In this document: one piece after another, positions 6,976-11,684 of the stretch | How positions within the stretch are numbered: the stretch's first letter is position 1 | Layout: every line of letters begins with the position of its first letter | From: Clostridiales bacterium | GTDB lineage: Bacteria > Bacillota > Clostridia > Lachnospirales > WQUN01 | Assembly (NCBI GenBank): GCA_031254075.1 | Contig: JAIRVD010000051.1 | Span: 1 to 11,684, forward strand | Length of the DNA: 11,684 bases | Reading direction: 5' to 3' | The notes under the pieces: model-generated | The model's database searches: none | What the model was told of the DNA's origin: nothing | What the model saw: the letters and a program-made list of their open reading frames with translations, nothing else | Translations under genes and position numbers: made by a program

Positions 6976-7269
6976 TTAAGCCCCGCTCAAAATTTGCTTA
7001 TATGCATCTTCCGGCGAAAGCCCTTTCTTTATTAATTCCAATATCCTTTGCGCACCCACGGATATGCCTTTTTCCATGCCTTCTTCCCAGGCTTCTTCCC
7101 TTAACTGGGTGTCGTAGTCTAAAATATCGCTGTACATGATTATCGTGTCCTCCTTCTCGATAAAGCCTTTGAGATATCCTGCTTTTATGCAGTCTTCCCT
7201 TGTTTTCATAAATGATATCCCGCGGAACATCGTGTCTTTTGGTTGGTTTGTTAAGTTTTCTCTTGTCAT
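6976..7269 (-). CDS. Short Rpn/PD-(D/E)XK nuclease-family remnant, nuclease core missing
   Basis: A 97-residue frame that reads like the two ends of a much longer protein of the Rpn / PD-(D/E)XK nuclease-transposase family (usually about 250-320 residues). KDTMFR (11-16) resembles the start of the nuclease domain. From ~24 (REDCIKAGYLKGFIEKE, then SDILDYDTQLREEAWEEGMEKG) it resembles the family's C-terminal region, ending in the common short helix RILELIKKGLSPEDAYKQIL. The catalytic Asp/Glu-x-Lys core is absent. Upstream are a purine-rich GGCGGGGG site and a plausible promoter, so it may be expressed. It may be an internally deleted relic, or a stand-alone small C-terminal protein. Family likeness is judged by eye; no function is claimed. 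Confidence 0.6.
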   Translation of the reverse strand: MTRENLTNQPKDTMFRGISFMKTREDCIKAGYLKGFIEKEDTIIMYSDILDYDTQLREEAWEEGMEKGISVGAQRILELIKKGLSPEDAYKQILSGA

Positions 7270-7304
7270 TTCCCCCGCCTTTGTTCTTTTATTTGTTATA
7301 TAAA

Positions 7305-7333
7305 ACTATACTTCAAAACATATACGCTGTACA
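7305..7333 (-). promoter_or_regulatory. Candidate sigma-A promoter for the Rpn-like gene
   Basis: On the minus strand TGTACA (7333-7328) and TATAGT (7310-7305) are separated by 17 bases; the -10 matches the consensus at five of six positions and the -35 at four. The -35 overlaps an imperfect inverted repeat (CGCT-gt-ACAG, gga, CTGT-AGCG at 7325-7345) that could be an operator. It lies about 36 bases before the start codon. Confidence 0.4.
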
Positions 7334-7388
7334 GGGACTGTAGCGAAATGACATGCCGGTCTATTTTTAATTTTCACACGGATTACCT

Positions 7389-7431
7389 CACGGAAAAAAC
7401 ATGGAAAATTTTTTAATTTTCTTTTTTCGTG
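7389..7431 (-). terminator. Hairpin after phoR, possible end of the pst-pho operon transcript
   Basis: On the minus strand, starting 20 bases after the phoR stop, CACG-AAAAAA-GAAAATT pairs with AATTTTC-(catg)-TTTTTT-(c)-CGTG around an AAAA loop. Farther out ATCACACG can instead pair with CGTGTGA near 7373-7380, giving a competing fold. The stem is long but AT-rich and is not followed by a clean U-run, so termination is likely from its position rather than proved by its form. Confidence 0.4.
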
Positions 7432-7451
7432 TGATTCGTGGTTAACTCAAT

Positions 7452-8774
7452 TCAGTTTTTCGGGCAAAAACCGCTGTTTTCCTGACATTTATCTTCTCCA
7501 TTGATGAAATTGCCACTCTGAATTTCCAAGGGAATATAACACACAATCATTGTCCCTTTGCCATCCGTGCTTTTCAGTGCAATTTTCCCGCCGTGGTGTT
7601 CGGTGATGTGCTTTACAATGGAGAGACCGAGGCCTGTGCCGCCTGTAGCGCGTGAGGGGTCGGCGCGGAAGAAGCGTTCGAAGACGCGTTCGGAGAGTTC
7701 GGGCGGGATGCCTATGCCTGTGTCGGTGACGGAGATTTTGCAGAAACAGTCTTCTTCTGAGATGTCGAGGGTGACGCTGCCGCCTTCGTTGTTGTATTTG
7801 ATTCCGTTGTCGAGCAGGTTGTACATAAGTTCGTCGAGAAGGCGCGGGTTGGCGTTTATTGTAAGGGGTTGTCCCGTGAGTTCGAGAGTTACGGATTTTT
7901 TTTCGGCTTTTTCGTTTAGGGAGGCAATTACAGATTTTGCCGATTCGAAAACATCAAATAATTCGAATTTTTTCGCGACTTTGTTTTCGTCGAATTCGGA
8001 TAATTGAATTATATCATTGATGATATTGATTAGGCGTTCGGTGTGTGCGGAAATTTTTTCGGAAAAATCGGCGATGTCGTCGGGCTTGACCATGCCCGTC
8101 GCCATCATTTCAGACAGCGCGGAAATGGTGGTGAGCGGCGTTCGGAGCTCGTGGGAGACGTTTGCGGTGAACTCTTTACGCTGTTTTTCGGCTTTGGACT
8201 GCTCGGTTGTGTCAAGGAAGAAAATAATTGCGCCGCGTTTGTTGTTGCCGCTGTTTACGGGATTTAAAAATACATTGTAATTGCGATTGTTTTTCGAAAA
8301 CGAAAATTCCATATGCCAACCGCGCAAACATTTTCTTACGGCTTTAATAAAGTCCGGGTCGCGGTAAATTTCGCGAATATTTTTTTTCGTGATGTCATCG
8401 GTGATTTCGAAAATTTCCGAAACAGCCTTGTTTGCCGAAACAACCAAGCCCTTCCTGTTAAGAAGCACCAATCCTTCGCGCATGTTTTCGATTATCGCTT
8501 CGACGGTTTCGGTGCGCTTTTCTATTTTTTTCATCTGCCGCGAAATTTTTATCTTCTGGCGTTCGATTTTTCGGATGAACGGATAGAGCTCATCTTTATA
8601 TTTATCCGCCGTGCGATGCGCGAAAAAATACGCAAAAATCAAAGCCGCAAGTGTAATCACAATCACTGCGGGTAAAATCAATTTGCTCAAAAAAACAAAC
8701 GAAAGCGCAAGCAATATAACACAAACTAAAATCAGCGCAGCTATATTTATGAAAATTCGTTTCTTCATCGTCAT
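7452..8774 (-). CDS. phoR: PhoR-like phosphate-responsive sensor histidine kinase
   Basis: A 440-residue membrane sensor kinase, partner of the PhoB-like regulator it overlaps by four bases (ATGA). Two hydrophobic segments (~8-29 and ~32-52) are joined by only two or three residues, so there is almost no extracellular part. A charged helical linker (55-90) and a PAS domain (~90-190, ENMREGLVLLNRKG) follow, then the HisKA helix with phospho-acceptor H208 (NVSHELRTPL), N-box NLLDNGIKYN (319-328), G1 DTGIGIP (351-357), the F-box region ERFFR, and G2 GTGLGLS (379-385). All catalytic motifs are present. The ~25-residue tail after the ATPase domain has two cysteines and no known motif. The lack of a sensor domain fits control through the Pst transporter and PhoU as in E. 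coli PhoR. A second start three codons in (8768) is possible. Confidence 0.9.
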   Translation of the reverse strand: MTMKKRIFINIAALILVCVILLALSFVFLSKLILPAVIVITLAALIFAYFFAHRTADKYKDELYPFIRKIERQKIKISRQMKKIEKRTETVEAIIENMREGLVLLNRKGLVVSANKAVSEIFEITDDITKKNIREIYRDPDFIKAVRKCLRGWHMEFSFSKNNRNYNVFLNPVNSGNNKRGAIIFFLDTTEQSKAEKQRKEFTANVSHELRTPLTTISALSEMMATGMVKPDDIADFSEKISAHTERLINIINDIIQLSEFDENKVAKKFELFDVFESAKSVIASLNEKAEKKSVTLELTGQPLTINANPRLLDELMYNLLDNGIKYNNEGGSVTLDISEEDCFCKISVTDTGIGIPPELSERVFERFFRADPSRATGGTGLGLSIVKHITEHHGGKIALKSTDGKGTMIVCYIPLEIQSGNFINGEDKCQENSGFCPKN

Positions 8775-9433
8775 TCCCCCAATTTATATCCTACATTGCG
8801 CACGGTTTTTATATACGAACCCGCTTCGCCGAGTTTTTGCCGCAGGGATTTTATATGCATATCGAGTGTGCGGCTTTCGCCTTCGTAGTCGTAACCCCAA
8901 ACAGCTTCGAGAATCTTATCGCGGTTCAGCACGAGACCGGTGTTTGTTAAGAAATAATTCAGCAATTCGTATTCCTTAAACGTGAGCGCGATTGTCAAGC
9001 CGTCAACGGAAACAATGCGTCGTGCGGTGTCCATTTGGATGCTTTGGTAATTTATTTCTGCGGAGGAAGTTTTACTTCTGCGTAGCAGGGCTTTTATTCG
9101 CGAGATTAACTCCATAACGCCGAACGGTTTTGTGATGTAGTCGTCCGCACCCAGGTCGAGACCTTTGACTTTGTCGTGTTCGCTGCCCTTTGCGGTCAGC
9201 ATGATTATCGGAAGCTCGCGATGTTTATTCCGTAGTTTTTTCAGAACCGTCAAGCCGTCGTCGCCCGGCAACATTATGTCGAGCAGAACCAAATCGGGTT
9301 TGTTTTTCGCTAATTCTGCAAAAAAAGACTCGCCGCGTTCAAAGCCGCTTGCTTCAAAGCCGGCGGAGTTGAGCGCGTACAAAACTATTTCGCGAATATC
9401 TTCGTCGTCTTCGACGAGCCATATTCTTTTCAT
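8771..9433 (-). CDS. phoB: PhoB/PhoP-like OmpR-family response regulator
   Basis: A 220-residue DNA-binding response regulator. The receiver domain (1-~118) has acidic pocket E8-D9-D10, phospho-acceptor D52 (LLDIMLPG), T80 (MLTAKG) and K102 (TKPF). The winged-helix DNA-binding domain (~125-220) contains LTFKEYELLNYFL, SRTLDMHIKSLRQKLG and the closing TVRNVGYKL. Being phosphorylated by the adjacent PhoR, it would control phosphate-starvation genes including this operon. It has no good ribosome binding site of its own; its ATG overlaps the phoU stop (ATGA), so translation is probably coupled. Assignment to phosphate control rests on the context, since OmpR-type regulators look alike. Confidence 0.9.
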   Translation of the reverse strand: MKRIWLVEDDEDIREIVLYALNSAGFEASGFERGESFFAELAKNKPDLVLLDIMLPGDDGLTVLKKLRNKHRELPIIMLTAKGSEHDKVKGLDLGADDYITKPFGVMELISRIKALLRRSKTSSAEINYQSIQMDTARRIVSVDGLTIALTFKEYELLNYFLTNTGLVLNRDKILEAVWGYDYEGESRTLDMHIKSLRQKLGEAGSYIKTVRNVGYKLGE

Positions 9434-10065
9434 TCTTTTGAACCCGTAATCGAAAACACCACCGACTTTGCAATATTACACGCGTGGTCACCGATGCGTT
9501 CGTAGTATTTTGCAATCATAAGCAGGTCAAGAATCTGCTCGCTGTTTTGGTTTTTGATTGCTTGAAATAAATCAAATTTCACTGCGTTAAACAAGCTGTC
9601 GACAACATCGTCGTATTCGATTACGGATTTCGCAAGTTCCAAATCTTTTTTCACGTAGGCGTCGATGCTTTCCGTAACCATTTTTACGGTTGCGGCAGGC
9701 ATTTTGGATAAATGCTCGAGTTCACCAATATACGGCGCGCCGTTCATGTTTAGAGTTATTTCGGAAATATCGGCGGCTTGTTTGCCGATGCGTTCCATGT
9801 CGGTAATCATTTTCAGCGCGGCGGAAATAAATCTCAAATCACGCGCGACGGGCTGATGCTGCATAATTAATTTCAAACAAAGCGATTCGATTCTCTTTTC
9901 TTTTTTTTCTACATCGCTTCGCAAGCCGATAATTTTTTTCGCAAGCTCGGTATCTTGTTCTTTTAACGCCTGCGTCGCAAGTTTTATTGATTTTTCAACA
10001 AGCGCGCCCATTCCGAGCAATTTATCGTTTAAATCGTTCAACTGTTTATCAAATCTGCGCATCAT
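9430..10065 (-). CDS. phoU: Phosphate signalling protein PhoU
   Basis: A 211-residue all-helical protein made of two similar three-helix bundles, each with the PhoU metal-binding signature: [12 protein letters not shown] (89-100) and [12 protein letters not shown] (188-199). PhoU links the Pst transporter to the PhoR kinase and shuts signalling off when phosphate is plentiful. The start at 10065 is chosen because GGGGAGG lies five bases upstream; the frame stays open to 10095 but the extra residues fall inside pstB and lack support. Its ATG overlaps the pstB stop by four bases, and its stop overlaps the phoB start likewise. Length fits the family's 210-240 residues. Confidence 0.93.
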   Translation of the reverse strand: MMRRFDKQLNDLNDKLLGMGALVEKSIKLATQALKEQDTELAKKIIGLRSDVEKKEKRIESLCLKLIMQHQPVARDLRFISAALKMITDMERIGKQAADISEITLNMNGAPYIGELEHLSKMPAATVKMVTESIDAYVKKDLELAKSVIEYDDVVDSLFNAVKFDLFQAIKNQNSEQILDLLMIAKYYERIGDHACNIAKSVVFSITGSKE

Positions 10066-10811
10066 CCAAACCTCCCCGTAATATAATTTTCGCATTTTTC
10101 GTTTTTCGGCGTGTTGAAAACTTGTTGAGTGTTTCCGTATTCAAGCAATTCGCCAAGCAGAAAAAACCCCGTGGTGTCGGAAATTCGAACGGCTTGCTGC
10201 ATGTTGTGCGTGACGATTATGATTGTATAATTTTTTTTCAATTTGATAACAAGCTCTTCAATTTTCGCGGTGGAAATCGGGTCGAGCGCGGATGTCGGCT
10301 CGTCCATCAGCAAAACGTCGGGTTCAACCGCAAGCGCGCGCGCTATGCAAAGCCGCTGCTGTTGCCCGCCCGAAAGAGAAAGTGCGCTTTTTTTCAGCCG
10401 GTCTTTTAATTCATCCCAAATCGCGGCATCGCGCAAAGATTTTTCTACGATTTCGTGTAATTTCAATTTATTTTTAACGCCATGCGTTCGCGGTCCGTAA
10501 GCGACATTATCAAAAACACTCATAGGAAACGGATTCGGTTTTTGAAAAACCATTCCGACGCGCTTGCGAAGCAAATTTACATCGATATCACCGTAAATAT
10601 TTTTTCCGTCAAGCATAAACTCGCCCGTGATATTACAGCCGTCAATCAAATCATTCATGCGGTTAAGGCTTTTAAGCAGTGTGGATTTTCCGCAACCTGA
10701 CGGTCCGATAAACGCCGTTATTTTATTTTCCTTAACATCCATATTAATTTCTTTCAGCGCATGAAAATCATTGTACCATAAATTTACATTTTTCAGCTCG
10801 ATTATATTCAC
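10062..10811 (-). CDS. pstB: Phosphate ABC transporter ATP-binding protein PstB
   Basis: A 249-residue ABC ATPase that powers high-affinity phosphate import and takes part in PhoU/PhoR signalling. Walker [10 protein letters not shown] (36-44), Q-loop Q90 ([12 protein letters not shown], a PstB hallmark), signature LSGGQQQR (146-153), Walker [14 protein letters not shown] (166-178) and H-loop H202 are all present. Start is GTG at 10811: GGGG lies seven bases before it inside the last codons of pstA, and the genes are four bases apart. It overlaps phoU by four bases. Full length for the family. Confidence 0.95.
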   Translation of the reverse strand: MNIIELKNVNLWYNDFHALKEINMDVKENKITAFIGPSGCGKSTLLKSLNRMNDLIDGCNITGEFMLDGKNIYGDIDVNLLRKRVGMVFQKPNPFPMSVFDNVAYGPRTHGVKNKLKLHEIVEKSLRDAAIWDELKDRLKKSALSLSGGQQQRLCIARALAVEPDVLLMDEPTSALDPISTAKIEELVIKLKKNYTIIIVTHNMQQAVRISDTTGFFLLGELLEYGNTQQVFNTPKNEKCENYITGRFG

Positions 10812-10815
10812 GCTG

Positions 10816-11607
10816 TCACCCCTTTTTCAGTTTTTTCGCAATATAATTCGCCAACGAATTCAAAAATAGAATCAACGCAAGCAGAACAACCGCCGTGGCG
10901 TAGGCGCGGTTCATATTCGTCCCTTCGACCGTCGATGTGTACATGAAAACCGCAAGTGTTGACGACGAACTAAACAATGATGTCGGCATAGCAACAAGCG
11001 TCCCCGCGGTATAAATCAACGCGGCGGTTTCGCCGACAATGCGCCCGATTGTCAAAATTATCGACGCCAAAATCCCCGGAATCGCCGACGGTAAAACGGT
11101 TCTCATTATCGTAAAAAATTTCCCCGCGCCAAGCGCAAAACTTCCTTCGCGATAAGAAATCGGAACCGCCTTCAACGCCTCCTCACTCGAACGAATAATT
11201 ATCGGAAGCATCATTATCGCAACCGTGCAAATGCCTGCCAATATCGACAATGTCCAACGCAGTGTCATTACATAAAATAAAAATCCGAACAGCCCGTAAA
11301 TTATCGACGGAATCCCCGAAAGCGTTTCGATTGCCATGCGAATTAACGTCACAAAGCGCCCGGGCTTGGCGTACTCGTTCAAATAAATCGCCGAGCCGAT
11401 TCCAATAGGCACTGCAATCAACAGCGTTAAAAATACAATCATCAGCGTAGTCACAACAACCGGAATTATCGTTTGTAAAAATTCAAACGAAATATGCCGC
11501 AACCCATTCGCCAAAGTATAAAGCAAAATTCCAAACAAAAATGAAATCGAAACACCGATGCCGGCATAAACTTTTACAAAACGTGAATAATTTTTGAATT
11601 TTCTCAT
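10816..11607 (-). CDS. pstA: Phosphate ABC transporter permease PstA
   Basis: A 263-residue inner-membrane permease with about six transmembrane segments (~15-34, 48-75, 98-115, 118-138, 178-200, 237-256). The cytoplasmic EAA loop that contacts PstB is clear ([23 protein letters not shown], given here as 142-163), preceded by [11 protein letters not shown], a PstA/PstC signature. It forms the channel with PstC, which should lie just beyond the right edge. GGAGGAAGGT (11617-11608) is an excellent ribosome binding site directly before the ATG. That site lies only seven bases from the palindromic repeat at 11625. Length is at the short end of the family range but no domain is missing. Confidence 0.94.
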   Translation of the reverse strand: MRKFKNYSRFVKVYAGIGVSISFLFGILLYTLANGLRHISFEFLQTIIPVVVTTLMIVFLTLLIAVPIGIGSAIYLNEYAKPGRFVTLIRMAIETLSGIPSIIYGLFGFLFYVMTLRWTLSILAGICTVAIMMLPIIIRSSEEALKAVPISYREGSFALGAGKFFTIMRTVLPSAIPGILASIILTIGRIVGETAALIYTAGTLVAMPTSLFSSSSTLAVFMYTSTVEGTNMNRAYATAVVLLALILFLNSLANYIAKKLKKG

Positions 11608-11624
11608 ACCTTCCTCCGATTGAT

Positions 11625-11684
11625 AGGCAACCTCCGAAAACCATCGCTTCGTCCGAATTTCAAACGCGCGTTGAAGCGTTCGCG
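11625..11684. repeat. 100-bp palindromic dispersed repeat, second copy cut by the window end
   Basis: Starts AGGCAACCTCCGAAAA and runs to the last base; 60 bases are visible and 58 equal the minus strand of the copy at 6865-6964 (differences at 11641, A to C, and 11646, A to G). It is therefore inverted relative to the first copy. It precedes pstA on the minus strand and probably lies between pstC and pstA. Confidence 0.8.

Noticed and set aside
7558..8979. Several plus-strand open frames of 65-149 codons across phoR and phoB.
   Set aside because: They are shadows of the strongly supported minus-strand genes, with biased, low-complexity composition and no start signals.
10066..10095. Longer phoU start at 10095.
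   Set aside because: The added residues include the ribosome binding site GGGGAGG itself; the start at 10065 fits both that site and the family N-terminus.

Overview
The window looks like chromosomal DNA from a spore-forming, low-to-medium-GC Firmicute of the class Clostridia. The evidence is both dipicolinate synthase subunits (dpaA/dpaB, made only by endospore formers), strong purine-rich GGAGG ribosome binding sites, TTG and GTG starts, a HelD-type RNA polymerase-associated helicase, and protein families from memory typical of Clostridia (PRK06851-like NTPase, YabR-like S1 protein, copper-amine-oxidase-N-like surface domain). The exact genus cannot be read from the sequence. No rRNA, tRNA, CRISPR array, complete insertion sequence or phage module was seen. 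There is no gene-free stretch over 300 bases; the longest gaps are 7270-7451 and 6835-6975.

Left part (1-4386): the first two thirds or more of helD run leftward off the window. A divergent promoter region separates it from a rightward pair: a secreted TraB/GumN-family protein with an N-terminal copper-amine-oxidase-N-like domain, followed with zero spacing (TAA|ATG) by a complete XerC/D-like tyrosine recombinase. A small S1-domain RNA-binding protein follows, with its own extended -10 promoter.

Middle (4433-7269): a leftward P-loop NTPase whose second, duplicated half has lost its P-loop; divergently, dpaA-dpaB overlap by ATGA and make dipicolinic acid for the spore core. After dpaB comes a 100-bp palindromic repeat and a short, apparently internally deleted Rpn/PD-(D/E)XK-nuclease-family remnant.

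Right part (7452-11684): a leftward phosphate operon pstA-pstB-phoU-phoB-phoR (pstC, and probably pstS, should lie beyond the right edge). Three consecutive junctions are 4-base stop/start overlaps, so transporter ATPase, PhoU, response regulator and kinase are translationally linked. PhoR has two membrane helices and essentially no extracellular domain, which fits phosphate sensing through the PstSCAB-PhoU complex. The right edge cuts into a second copy of the 100-bp palindrome (58 of 60 visible bases identical), directly upstream of the pstA ribosome binding site.

Most genes are ordinary. The parts most worth a second look are the palindromic repeat family, the Rpn remnant, the NTPase with a decayed second half, and the secreted TraB-like/recombinase pair.
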